Of a DNA stretch of 17,174 nt, positions 1 to 6,024 are shown piece after piece. The stretch comes from an uncultured Bacillota bacterium. Its GTDB lineage: Bacteria > Bacillota_I > Bacilli_A > RF39 > UBA660. The notes under the pieces were generated by a model that saw only the letters and a program-made list of their open reading frames with translations, had not been told where the DNA came from and searched no databases. The position numbers were made by a program, and so were the translations under genes. Where the stretch lies: the NCBI GenBank assembly GCA_945928335.1, contig CAMENK010000007.1, positions 1 to 17,174 of the forward strand, given 5' to 3'. Every line of letters starts with the position of its first letter. Within the stretch, counting starts at the first letter, position 1.

Positions 1-82
1 TGAAATATGCAAATGTTACTCCTATTAATACTATTAGTACTATTCCTATTCCATAAAATAGATACTTTTTTTCATTCCTCAT
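1..82 (-). CDS. N-terminus of a secreted or surface-anchored protein (cut by the window edge)
   Basis: Only the first 27 codons are inside the window. The peptide begins MRNEKKY, continues with a hydrophobic segment of about 19 residues (residues 8-26) and ends GVTFAYF at the edge. A short basic start followed by a hydrophobic helix and a (T/F)AYF ending is the look of an uncleaved anchor or signal peptide, as in TasA/camelysin-like exported proteins processed by SipW-type peptidases; that assignment is an inference from the leader only. The ATG at 82 is preceded by an AGAAGGA Shine-Dalgarno at suitable distance. Another ATG at 90 runs into a stop after five codons and was not used. The gene lies behind the best SigA promoter in the window, with a leader of about 63 bases. 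Confidence 0.6.
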   Translation of the reverse strand, partial: MRNEKKYLFYGIGIVLIVLIGVTFAYF

Positions 83-151
83 TTTTCATCCTTCTCCCTC
101 TTTCTAAGATAAATTAAATAGATTAGTATCTCCTTATCTTTTATATTTGTT

Positions 152-180
152 ATTTTACTATTTTCAAATTTTAGTGTCAA
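152..180 (-). promoter_or_regulatory. SigA promoter for the left-edge gene
   Basis: TTGACA (175-180, perfect -35) is separated by 17 bases from TAAAAT (152-157, five of six -10 matches). It lies just downstream of the yutD stop and points into the left-edge gene. It is the closest match to the housekeeping consensus in the window. Confidence 0.7.
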
Positions 181-200
181 TCATAAAATAATATTTAAGA

Positions 201-467
201 CTATTTTCTCTTTAATATAAAATACTTACAACCATAAGCACAATTTTCTTTTATATACTTATCTATATTCTTATAATCATTTATATCCCTGAAATTTTTA
301 TTATTAGGTGTATTAAAACCTTTTAATCTAAGTTTACTATATGCAATATCCCCTACAATATAATCAAAACTTTCAAAATAATCAGTACATTTATCTAAAA
401 ATTCTTCCTCATTAAATGCATCATTATAATTTTCTACTAACTCATATTCTTTATCAAAAATTACCAT
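201..467 (-). CDS. yutD: YutD-like cytosolic protein (DUF1027)
   Basis: The 88-residue protein matches the YutD family in length and in its core: a YELVENY block near residue 8, then FDYIVGD and LRLKGF around residues 34-51, and a C-terminal cysteine pair in a CAYGCKYF segment. YutD is a small conserved Firmicute protein of unknown biochemical function. No signal peptide or membrane segment is seen. The ATG at 467 is preceded by a modest GGTGA site. In B. subtilis yutD lies in the same chromosomal neighbourhood as yunB, and here it directly follows yunB with a 42-base gap. A promoter with its -35 overlapping the yunB stop may give it independent transcription. No hairpin terminator is visible after its stop. 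Confidence 0.85.
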   Translation of the reverse strand: MVIFDKEYELVENYNDAFNEEEFLDKCTDYFESFDYIVGDIAYSKLRLKGFNTPNNKNFRDINDYKNIDKYIKENCAYGCKYFILKRK

Positions 468-484
468 CTATCTTCACCAATATA

Positions 485-513
485 ATTATAATATTTTATT
501 GAATTAAAATCAA
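485..513 (-). promoter_or_regulatory. Candidate promoter for yutD
   Basis: TTGATT (508-513) and TATAAT (485-490) are 17 bases apart; the -35 overlaps the yunB stop codon. The predicted transcription start near 478 would leave an 11-base leader. The same hexamer pair with the same spacing occurs before the ferredoxin gene. Confidence 0.5.
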
Positions 514-1214
514 ACACTATGACTATTAACAGAATACATTCCTCCATAAACCTCTGGAATACTGCCATTTATAATCTTCATCATAACAGGAACTTGATTA
601 CTAATATTTACTATTTCAGTAGTAAAAGGAAGTATAACTTGTAAATTAACACTAACCTCTATATACATTTTTATAAGTGAATTATTTATACCATAACTTG
701 ATAACTCAGTTTTAATATTACTAATTGAATTACCTACTATTTTTACTTTAAATGGCATTTTAAATCCCAAATTCTTTAAAATAATATTATTAGAAAAAGT
801 AAAAAAAGGTACTAAATATACTCCATGATTATCCATACTATAAAACCCACTAACGCTACCACTCTCTAAATCTGCTAAATCTTTTAATATACTATTATTC
901 AAATTATTCAAAAGTTTATTTACCTTAAGAGTATCAAAATCCACACTAATAATCTCATCATTTTTATTTTTACTTGTAATAACTAAATCAAAATAATTCT
1001 CTTCATTTTTATTATCTAAAATTGAATTATTTATAATCTGCATCCCTATTCTTTTCATATCATTTTCCAAATAAGGTACTAAAACACCTTTAACTTCCTT
1101 ATTAACTAATCTAAAAATAATAAAAGTAACTAAAAAAACCAAGATAAAAGATATAAATATTTTATCTTTAATTCTTAATATAAACCTTTTTCTTAACCTC
1201 ATCTTTCTTTTCAT
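510..1214 (-). CDS. yunB: Sporulation protein YunB
   Basis: From the chosen ATG at 1214 the product is 234 residues, close to the family length of about 250. It has a short Arg/Lys-rich cytosolic start, one membrane helix (KIFISFILVFLVTFIIF) and an outer domain ending in the conserved YunB block, where a SLIKMYIEVSVNLQVILPF segment is followed by VPVMMKIINGSIPEVY. In B. subtilis yunB is a SigE-regulated gene needed for normal spore formation; its biochemistry is unknown. An in-frame ATG at 1241 would add nine residues, but it sits at the end of the T-tract of the preceding gene's terminator and lacks a Shine-Dalgarno. The ATG at 1202 is a further alternative. It is followed by yutD, as in the Bacillus neighbourhood. 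Confidence 0.85.
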   Translation of the reverse strand: MKRKMRLRKRFILRIKDKIFISFILVFLVTFIIFRLVNKEVKGVLVPYLENDMKRIGMQIINNSILDNKNEENYFDLVITSKNKNDEIISVDFDTLKVNKLLNNLNNSILKDLADLESGSVSGFYSMDNHGVYLVPFFTFSNNIILKNLGFKMPFKVKIVGNSISNIKTELSSYGINNSLIKMYIEVSVNLQVILPFTTEIVNISNQVPVMMKIINGSIPEVYGGMYSVNSHSV

Positions 1215-1241
1215 TATTAAATTATATTTCTTTAACAACAT

Positions 1242-1263
1242 AAAAAGACTATTTAAAATAGTC
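1242..1263 (-). terminator. Intrinsic terminator after the tail-anchored protein gene
   Basis: A GACTAT/ATAGTC stem (1247-1263, up to 8 bp if the loop is tight) is followed on the minus strand by five T. The stop codon of the upstream gene lies in the loop, and the T-tract runs into the first possible yunB ATG. Confidence 0.55.
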
Positions 1264-2131
1264 CTAATTCAAATACATAATTGGCAATTACAACTAAAGT
1301 AGCAATAATAAATACTACTAGTAGTACAAGTAAAAATGCTGTAAGGAAGCCATTCTTTTTAACACTTTTTTCAAGTTCATCAAATCCTTCGAAATCATCT
1401 TTACTAAATGACATAGAACTAGTATAAAAAGAATTATCTAACTCCATTGTCTTTTCTTTTAGATTAACTAATTCTTTAGTCTTATTTAATTCTTCTAATC
1501 TTTTTTCTGTTAATTCTTTTTCTATAGGTTTAACTTCTTCTTTTACAAAACTTTCTCTAGATTTTTCCTCTTCAATTGGTAAAGTAGTCTCTTCTCCTTC
1601 TTTTCCAATTAAATCATCTAATAAATTAAGTTCTCCTTTATGAATAGTTACAGTATTTATTAAATCAATTAAAGTCTTTTCTTCAGTATTAAAATCATCT
1701 TCATCTATTGGTTGTTCTTCTTCCTCATATATCTTAAGCTTACTTAAAATATCATATTCTTCTCTTCTTAATTTTTTATATCTTTCTCTGTCATAATCAA
1801 TCTCACGTGACTTTTTAGCATTTTCTAGAACAGAATTTATATCATAATCTTTAATTTCTTCTCTTTCTCGAGTTTCAACCTTAGGTTCTTCAGTTACTAC
1901 AACCCTTCTTTTAGTTTCAACTTCTCTTATATTATTTTCCTCTAAATATTTTCTTATTTTAGCAATATCAATAGTTTTTCCATTACTTTCAATAACTTTA
2001 ATATTATCATTATTTCTAACTCTAGATAAATCACTAGACTTTATAGTCTCATATAAAGAATTATTTTTACTAACTCTTGATTTGCTAGGAGTATCCCCTT
2101 CACTATTATATCTTTCCATTCTAGTATTCAT
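1253..2131 (-). CDS. Tail-anchored, highly charged protein of unknown function
   Basis: I do not recognise the family. The 292-residue protein is almost entirely made of Glu/Lys/Arg-rich segments with predicted helical, probably coiled-coil stretches (about residues 95-150 and 195-235). It ends in a single hydrophobic helix (about residues 262-285) with only a short tail behind it, and there is no signal peptide. The topology is therefore a large cytosolic domain held at the membrane by its C-terminus. It sits at the head of the yunB-yutD group and diverges from ferredoxin, so a role in spore or cell-envelope assembly is possible but is only guilt by association. The ATG at 2131 has a GGTGA site 8 bases upstream, and an extended -10 element lies just before it. 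Confidence 0.8.
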   Translation of the reverse strand: MNTRMERYNSEGDTPSKSRVSKNNSLYETIKSSDLSRVRNNDNIKVIESNGKTIDIAKIRKYLEENNIREVETKRRVVVTEEPKVETREREEIKDYDINSVLENAKKSREIDYDRERYKKLRREEYDILSKLKIYEEEEQPIDEDDFNTEEKTLIDLINTVTIHKGELNLLDDLIGKEGEETTLPIEEEKSRESFVKEEVKPIEKELTEKRLEELNKTKELVNLKEKTMELDNSFYTSSMSFSKDDFEGFDELEKSVKKNGFLTAFLLVLLVVFIIATLVVIANYVFELGLF

Positions 2132-2148
2132 ACTATTTCACCATAATA

Positions 2149-2157
2149 ATGATATCA
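2149..2157 (-). promoter_or_regulatory. Extended -10 element before the tail-anchored protein gene
   Basis: TG-A-TATCAT reads on the minus strand (TG at 2156-2157, -10 at 2149-2154). No convincing -35 is seen, as is common for extended -10 promoters. The predicted leader would be about 11 bases. Confidence 0.35.
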
Positions 2158-2186
2158 CAAAAAATAAACTTTTAGAAGATATAAAA

Positions 2187-2215
2187 TTGATTTTAAATAA
2201 AATAAATAATATAAT
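2187..2215 (+). promoter_or_regulatory. Candidate promoter for ferredoxin
   Basis: TTGATT (2187-2192) and TATAAT (2210-2215) are 17 bases apart. The start of transcription would fall near 2222, right at the first base of the AGGAGG ribosome binding site, leaving a leader of about 13 bases. The very short leader is the reason for caution. Confidence 0.45.
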
Positions 2216-2234
2216 TAACCTAGGAGGAATTAAA

Positions 2235-2447
2235 ATGGATAAAATTGTTATCAATAAAGATGCTTGTATAGGGTGTGGATTATGCGTTCATAGTCATCCA
2301 GAATATTTAGTATTTGATGAAATGGGACAAGCTGATCCAATTGGAAAAGAAGTATTACCAGAAGATAAAAAGGCTATTTTAGAAACTATTGAACATTGTC
2401 CTACAGAAGCTATAAGAATTGAAGATATAAAAGAAGGCGAAAATTAA
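2235..2447 (+). CDS. fer: Ferredoxin with a single [4Fe-4S] cluster
   Basis: The 70-residue protein carries C11-x2-C14-x2-C17 and C55-P56, the four ligands of the single-cluster Bacillus-type ferredoxin, in an acidic body ending PTEAIRI. It would be a soluble one-electron carrier in the cytosol; its redox partners cannot be told from this window. The start is fixed by a perfect AGGAGG at 2222-2227, seven bases before the ATG. The reading frame stays open further upstream to 2082, but that extension crosses the divergent promoter region and the start of the opposite gene and has no ferredoxin similarity. This is the only protein gene on the plus strand, and it faces rluB across a shared terminator. 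Confidence 0.95.
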   Translation: MDKIVINKDACIGCGLCVHSHPEYLVFDEMGQADPIGKEVLPEDKKAILETIEHCPTEAIRIEDIKEGEN

Positions 2448-2464
2448 TTTCGCCTTTTATTTTA
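2434..2464. terminator. Bidirectional terminator between fer and rluB
   Basis: A 9-bp stem AAGGCGAAA/TTTCGCCTT (2434-2442 with 2448-2456) encloses a 5-base loop that contains the fer stop codon. T-rich tails follow on both strands (TTTTATTTT on plus, CTTTTATAT on minus). The rluB stop lies at 2457-2459, in the plus-strand tail. Confidence 0.85.
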
Positions 2465-3167
2465 AACTATAAAGCATTTTTACTTCTTTAGTGGTTAATT
2501 TTCTATATTCTCCACTTTTTAAATTACCCAAATCTAAAAATGCATATCTTTCTCTAGTAAGCTTTAAAACTTCATAACCCATTTCTTTAAACATATCTTT
2601 AACTTGATGATTTCTTCCTTCTGTAATAATAACTTTTACATAAGCTATATCACTCTTTTTATCATATTTCTTCATTTTAAAATAAGCAGGTTTAGTTTTA
2701 ATTCCATTAAGCATAATACCCTTAGATAATTTTTCTGAATCTTCTTTAGTTAAAAATCCTTTAATTTTAGCTACATACTCTTTTTCAACATCATTACTTG
2801 GATGAGTTAAAATATTAGATAATTCACCATCATTAGTTAAAAGTAAAATTCCTGTGGTATCATAATCTAATCTTCCAATTGGATAAATTCTTTTATTAGT
2901 ATCAATTAAATCCACTACTGTAGTTCTATTTTTATCATCTTTAACAGAACTAATAACCTCTCTTGGTTTATTCAATAAATAATATTCTTTTTCTTCACTC
3001 ACTAAAGTTTGACCATTTACCGTAACAACATCACTGCCACTCACTTTAGTTCCTAAAGTTTTAACCACTTCACCATTTACTTTAACCTTACCATTTAAAA
3101 TAAGTTCTTCTGCTTTTCTTCTACTAGCTATTCCACATTCACTTATATATTTTTGTAATCTTTTCAT
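2457..3167 (-). CDS. rluB: 23S rRNA pseudouridine synthase RluB
   Basis: The 236-residue protein has the two-domain layout of the RluB/RsuA family: an N-terminal S4 RNA-binding domain (residues 1-60, beginning MKRLQKYISECGIASRRKAE) and a catalytic domain with YYLLNKP (62-68) and GRLDYDTTGILLLTNDG (98-114). D101 in RLD is the expected catalytic aspartate. RluB converts a uridine in the peptidyl-transferase region of 23S rRNA (2605 in E. coli numbering) to pseudouridine. The ATG at 3167 has a GAGG site seven bases upstream; an in-frame TTG at 3194 adds nine residues without family match. It follows the carboxypeptidase gene by 48 bases with no terminator between, echoing the B. subtilis order scpA-scpB-ypuI-dacB-spmA-spmB-rluB with spmAB missing. 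Confidence 0.93.
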   Translation of the reverse strand: MKRLQKYISECGIASRRKAEELILNGKVKVNGEVVKTLGTKVSGSDVVTVNGQTLVSEEKEYYLLNKPREVISSVKDDKNRTTVVDLIDTNKRIYPIGRLDYDTTGILLLTNDGELSNILTHPSNDVEKEYVAKIKGFLTKEDSEKLSKGIMLNGIKTKPAYFKMKKYDKKSDIAYVKVIITEGRNHQVKDMFKEMGYEVLKLTRERYAFLDLGNLKSGEYRKLTTKEVKMLYSLK

Positions 3168-3184
3168 AATAAAACCTCGATTAC

Positions 3185-3193
3185 ATTTTAACA
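3185..3193 (-). promoter_or_regulatory. Possible extended -10 promoter for rluB
   Basis: TG-T-TAAAAT reads on the minus strand (TG at 3192-3193, -10 at 3185-3190), placing transcription start near the GAGG site of rluB. No clear -35 is present, so the gene may equally be read from the carboxypeptidase transcript. Confidence 0.3.
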
Positions 3194-3215
3194 AATTATA
3201 TTATTAAAATCTATA

Positions 3216-4280
3216 TTAACTAAAAATACTCTTCAATAAATTCTTATTTTTTAAACTTTTCCCTTCTTTACTCATAACATAAAGATTAACACTTTCAATA
3301 AAATCACCATCTACATATATTTTTACATTACCAACTACATCATTATCATTAACTTTCTTTTTTTTATAAATATTTATCTTAATATCAACCTTATCTAATT
3401 CATTCTTATTCAACATAAGATTAACATCTTCTTTAATGTACAAATAATGATTTTTATAATAATTATCTTTAATTGAGAAAGTATAACTATTTAATATTTC
3501 ATACTTATCATAATCATTAAAATATTTTTCATATAAATTTTTATGTGTAACAAATTGATTATCATCTTTCATACTAACTACAATTAAATTTTCTCTTCCT
3601 TTAGTAGCACTTGAAACAAAAATATGTCCACTTTTAGTAGTATACCCAATTTTTCCACTAGTTGCATATTTATAAGAACTTAATAATTTATTTTTGTTAT
3701 ACCATAAATGAGTTTCAACAGTACTAGTAACTGTATATTTTTTTATTCCTGTAATTTCCATAAAAAGTTTATTTTTAACTGCATATTTCATTAACAAAGC
3801 CATATCATAAGCAGTACTATAATTCTGTGTTTCCTCGTCAAGACCATGTGGATTAGTAAATATAGTATTTCTCATTCCAATTTTACTTGCTGTTTCATTC
3901 ATCTTACTTATAAAATTATCATATCCCAAAGTCCTTGTAGCAATTACTACTGCTGCATCATTTCCACTTCTTAGCATAAGACCCACTAATAAGTCATAAA
4001 GAGTCATACATTCTCCTTCATCTATATAAATCATTGACCCATATACTTTCTGTATTTCTTCTCCTGCACATATAATATCTGTTGGATTAGCATTTTCTAA
4101 AGCAACAATAATAGTCATTATTTTAGTAGTACTTGCTATAAGCATTTTATCATTTATATTACTTCCACCTAAAACACGACCACCTTCAGAATCCATAACA
4201 ACATAACTAGAAAGTGCACTTATTCTTTTGGGAACTAATACTAAAAATAAAATTATAATTATTGTTATATATTTTTTCAT
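3216..4280 (-). CDS. D-alanyl-D-alanine carboxypeptidase (DacB/DacF-like, penicillin-binding)
   Basis: This 354-residue serine peptidase removes the terminal D-Ala from peptidoglycan stem peptides outside the membrane, limiting cross-linking. The order is: signal peptide (residues 1-22, basic MKK then a hydrophobic core, likely cleavage near SA-LSS), the peptidase S11 domain, and a C-terminal beta-rich domain of PBP5 type (about 265-340). Motifs are S50-T-T-K53 (nucleophile and general base) and S105-G-N107. The third motif, normally K-T-G, reads K210-I-G212. No clear C-terminal membrane anchor is seen. Next to rluB and in a spore-gene region it resembles dacB or dacF, which act on the spore cortex or during sporulation, but a vegetative enzyme cannot be excluded. 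The ATG at 4280 has a poor Shine-Dalgarno. Confidence 0.9.
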   Translation of the reverse strand: MKKYITIIIILFLVLVPKRISALSSYVVMDSEGGRVLGGSNINDKMLIASTTKIMTIIVALENANPTDIICAGEEIQKVYGSMIYIDEGECMTLYDLLVGLMLRSGNDAAVVIATRTLGYDNFISKMNETASKIGMRNTIFTNPHGLDEETQNYSTAYDMALLMKYAVKNKLFMEITGIKKYTVTSTVETHLWYNKNKLLSSYKYATSGKIGYTTKSGHIFVSSATKGRENLIVVSMKDDNQFVTHKNLYEKYFNDYDKYEILNSYTFSIKDNYYKNHYLYIKEDVNLMLNKNELDKVDIKINIYKKKKVNDNDVVGNVKIYVDGDFIESVNLYVMSKEGKSLKNKNLLKSIFS

Positions 4281-4289
4281 TTCAAAAAA

Positions 4290-4312
4290 TTATATGAACA
4301 TAAACACCCTCT
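4290..4312 (-). promoter_or_regulatory. Strong Shine-Dalgarno and three-codon minimal ORF just upstream of the carboxypeptidase
   Basis: AGAGGGTG (4305-4312) is followed after three bases by ATG TTC ATA TAA (4290-4301). The stop is in frame with the carboxypeptidase gene, whose ATG comes nine bases later. The good ribosome site thus serves a Met-Phe-Ile peptide, and the real gene may depend on re-initiation. Confidence 0.4.
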
Positions 4313-4318
4313 TATTAC

Positions 4319-4346
4319 AAATAAAATAGTATGATTTCATACTATT
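4319..4346 (-). terminator. Intrinsic terminator after the DUF362 gene
   Basis: A 10-bp perfect stem AATAGTATGA/TCATACTATT (4325-4334 with 4337-4346) has a 2-base apparent loop, so the last pair is probably open. It is followed on the minus strand by TTATTT and begins directly after the stop codon at 4347. Confidence 0.65.
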
Positions 4347-5231
4347 CTAGTCTATATTAATTAATTCATACTCTCTTGATCCAATTCCCAAAATAGAAGC
4401 ACTTTCAATAGTATGAACACCATGTAAAGATTCTATTCTATCAATTAAAATATCTTTACCTGGATCATGAGAATTATATACTAAATCTAAACAAGCCTGA
4501 TCTATAGCAACAGGGTCTAATGACGCTAATACTCCAATATCTTCCATACAAGGTGCACTAGCATAACCATCACAATCACAATCTTTAGATATATTTTTCA
4601 TAACATTTATATAAACAATATTGCCTTTAAAATAATCTACCATAGAACTAGCAGCATCAGCCATAGACTCTAAAAATTTATCTTGTTCAGGTAAATTTCT
4701 AAAGCATTCTTCTTGGTTATCAGTAAAACCAGCGGTATGAATTAAAGATTTACCAGCAGTTGATGCACATCCAATAGATAACTGCTTTAATGCACCACCA
4801 TAACCTCCCATCGCGTGTCCTTTAAAATGTGATAAAACTAACATTGAATCATAATTAGATAAATTTTTACCTACATAATTCTTTTTTAAGATTTTTCCAT
4901 TAGGTATGTCTAATACTAAATCAGGTCCTTCTGCATCTAATAAATCAAATTTAAAATATTTATCCCAATCATGCTCTTTAATTAACTTTAAATGTTTATC
5001 AGTATAATTTCGTTCTCCTGGATAAGCAGTATTACATTCAACTACCGTTCCATCTACAAACTCGACAAGAGGTTTCACAAATTCTGGCTTTAAATAATTC
5101 TTATTTCCATGTTCTCCTGAATGTAATTTAACTGCAACTTTCCCAGGCAATTCTTTACCTAAAACTTCATACATTCTTACTAAATTAAGAGGTGTTATCT
5201 CTTTACTAAAATAAACTTTTGATTTTTCCAT
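4347..5231 (-). CDS. DUF362-domain protein, probable Fe-S protein
   Basis: The 294-residue soluble protein matches the DUF362 family: an N-terminal KVAVKLHSGE strand (31-40), a central SHFKGHAMGGYGGALKQLSIG block (134-154) and a late LASLDPVAIDQACLDLV segment (236-251). DUF362 proteins are uncharacterised; many carry a C-terminal ferredoxin domain with two CxxCxxCxxxCP motifs, which is absent here. Cysteines C218, C220 and C228 (KDCDCDGYASAPC) could bind metal or a cluster. There is no signal peptide. The ATG at 5231 has an AAAGGA site. The gene has its own terminator, with the tRNA-Glu gene upstream on the same strand. The activity is unknown. Confidence 0.85.
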   Translation of the reverse strand: MEKSKVYFSKEITPLNLVRMYEVLGKELPGKVAVKLHSGEHGNKNYLKPEFVKPLVEFVDGTVVECNTAYPGERNYTDKHLKLIKEHDWDKYFKFDLLDAEGPDLVLDIPNGKILKKNYVGKNLSNYDSMLVLSHFKGHAMGGYGGALKQLSIGCASTAGKSLIHTAGFTDNQEECFRNLPEQDKFLESMADAASSMVDYFKGNIVYINVMKNISKDCDCDGYASAPCMEDIGVLASLDPVAIDQACLDLVYNSHDPGKDILIDRIESLHGVHTIESASILGIGSREYELINID

Positions 5232-5270
5232 AAATATTTTCCTTTCTATTATAAATATAATATAACTTTT

Positions 5271-5302
5271 TTAATAATAAAAATTCCTAATAAAAGGAAT
5301 TT
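5271..5302 (-). terminator. Probable terminator of tRNA-Glu
   Basis: An 8-bp stem AAATTCCT/AGGAATTT (5281-5288 with 5295-5302) with a 6-base loop is followed on the minus strand by TTATTATT. The tail is interrupted by A, so read-through into the DUF362 gene is possible. Confidence 0.5.
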
Positions 5303-5314
5303 AAATAACTAATA

Positions 5315-5390
5315 TGGTGACCTGTACGGGATTTGAACCCGTGAATGCAAGCTTGAGAGGCTTGTGTGTTAACCATTTCACCAACAGGCC
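5315..5390 (-). tRNA. tRNA-Glu, anticodon CTC
   Basis: The 76-base gene folds as a standard cloverleaf. The acceptor stem GGCCTGT pairs with ACAGGTC (one G-T wobble), the discriminator is A and CCA is encoded. The T arm is ACGGG TTCAAAT CCCGT and the anticodon arm CAAGC CTCTCAA GCTTG, which gives anticodon CTC for the GAG codon. The body closely resembles Bacillus tRNA-Glu. It lies alone, with its own promoter and terminator. Confidence 0.96.
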
Positions 5391-5406
5391 ATCAACACTA
5401 AAAACA

Positions 5407-5415
5407 ATTCTATCA
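5407..5415 (-). promoter_or_regulatory. Extended -10 promoter of tRNA-Glu
   Basis: TG-A-TAGAAT reads on the minus strand (TG at 5414-5415, -10 at 5407-5412). The predicted start of transcription is near 5400, ten bases before the mature tRNA 5' end. No good -35 is seen. Confidence 0.45.
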
Positions 5416-5425
5416 TAAATAATAG

Positions 5426-5457
5426 AAAAAAAGAATAATTTTTTTTAAATTTTATTC
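5426..5457 (-). terminator. Possible terminator after the small membrane protein gene
   Basis: GAATAA/TTATTC (5452-5457 with 5433-5438) forms a 6-bp stem that includes the stop codon, with an A-rich loop, followed by seven T on the minus strand (5426-5432). The stem is short and AT-rich. Confidence 0.5.
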
Positions 5458-5811
5458 AATAATAATATATTCTTCATCACCTTTATATTCAGTATAAAGA
5501 AATATAATACCGCCTATAACAAATAAGATAGTAGCTAAAATATTTAAATTATTTAAAAAAGATTTAGTAGTTATACCTTTTTTTATAGTAGTTTTTAAAA
5601 AATACAAATATATTAAAAGACTGATAAATAATATTCCTAGTCTTATATAATGTGTAGTTTTTTTACCTGAGTAATTATTATTAATAATAGATTTTTTATC
5701 AAGTTCATTTGCTATTATCCCAACAATAGAAATAATAATAAATAAAACAAATATAACCTCACCCGTGTTTAATTCTTTAATTTTTTCTATTATATTACTT
5801 TCACTATTCAT
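5452..5811 (-). CDS. Small membrane protein with three predicted helices, unknown function
   Basis: I do not recognise this 119-residue protein. It has three hydrophobic segments (about residues 18-37, 55-72 and 88-106), Lys-rich connecting loops and an acidic C-terminal tail (KGDEEYIIIE). There is no enzyme motif. It lies between two tRNA genes, diverging from tRNA-Leu, and ends in a plausible terminator overlapping its stop codon, which supports it being a real gene. The ATG at 5811 lacks a recognisable Shine-Dalgarno, which lowers confidence in the exact start. Confidence 0.65.
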   Translation of the reverse strand: MNSESNIIEKIKELNTGEVIFVLFIIISIVGIIANELDKKSIINNNYSGKKTTHYIRLGILFISLLIYLYFLKTTIKKGITTKSFLNNLNILATILFVIGGIIFLYTEYKGDEEYIIIE

Positions 5812-5834
5812 ATAAAATTTTATGTAGTTATTTC

Positions 5835-5863
5835 TTGTATTTTCATAAATAATACTATATAAT
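5835..5863 (+). promoter_or_regulatory. Promoter of tRNA-Leu
   Basis: A perfect TATAAT (5858-5863) lies 17 bases after TTGTAT (5835-5840, three of six matches). The predicted start near 5870 is a few bases before the mature tRNA at 5873. Confidence 0.55.
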
Positions 5864-5872
5864 TAAATTACT

Positions 5873-5957
5873 GCTCCTGTGGCGGAATTGGTAGACGCGC
5901 ACGACTCAAAATCGTGTATAGAAATATGTCAGGGTTCGAGTCCCTGGAGGAGCACCA
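5873..5957 (+). tRNA. tRNA-Leu, anticodon CAA
   Basis: The 85-base class II tRNA has a long variable arm. The GCGGAATTGG D-arm start is typical of Leu. The anticodon arm CACGA CTCAAAA TCGTG gives CAA (codon UUG), the T arm is CAGGG TTCGAGT CCCTG, and discriminator A plus CCA are encoded. The acceptor stem GCTCCTG/GAGGAGC has one G-G mismatch at its inner end. It is one of two plus-strand genes in the window and has its own promoter and terminator. Confidence 0.96.
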
Positions 5958-5969
5958 AAATGCTATATT

Positions 5970-5994
5970 AAAGAACTTTAAAAGTTCTTTTTTT
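5970..5994 (+). terminator. Intrinsic terminator of tRNA-Leu
   Basis: A 9-bp stem AAAGAACTT/AAGTTCTTT (5970-5978 with 5982-5990) with a 3-base loop is followed by a run of T that reaches 5994. It starts 12 bases after the encoded CCA. Confidence 0.75.
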
Positions 5995-5996
5995 AT

Positions 5997-6024
5997 ATAA
6001 AAAGAAATAGAATTTCTATTTCTT
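5997..6024 (-). terminator. Intrinsic terminator of the nfeD-qmcA operon
   Basis: A 9-bp stem AAGAAATAG/CTATTTCTT (6016-6024 with 6002-6010) is followed by TTT and an AT-rich tail on the minus strand. The 5' arm is the end of the coding sequence itself: the last Lys codons and the TAG stop are in the stem. Confidence 0.65.

Noticed and set aside
2082..2234. Upstream extension of the ferredoxin reading frame by 51 codons
   Set aside because: It crosses the start of the opposite gene and both promoters, has no ferredoxin similarity, and the ATG at 2235 has a perfect AGGAGG.
4327..4333. CATACTA resembling a SigG -10 upstream of the carboxypeptidase gene
   Set aside because: No GHATR box lies 17 or 18 bases upstream, and the bases belong to a terminator hairpin.
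5873..5957. tRNA-Leu as a possible pseudogene because of a G-G mismatch in the acceptor stem
   Set aside because: Only the innermost acceptor pair is affected; all other arms, the long variable loop and the encoded CCA are intact, and such single mismatches occur in functional tRNA-Leu.
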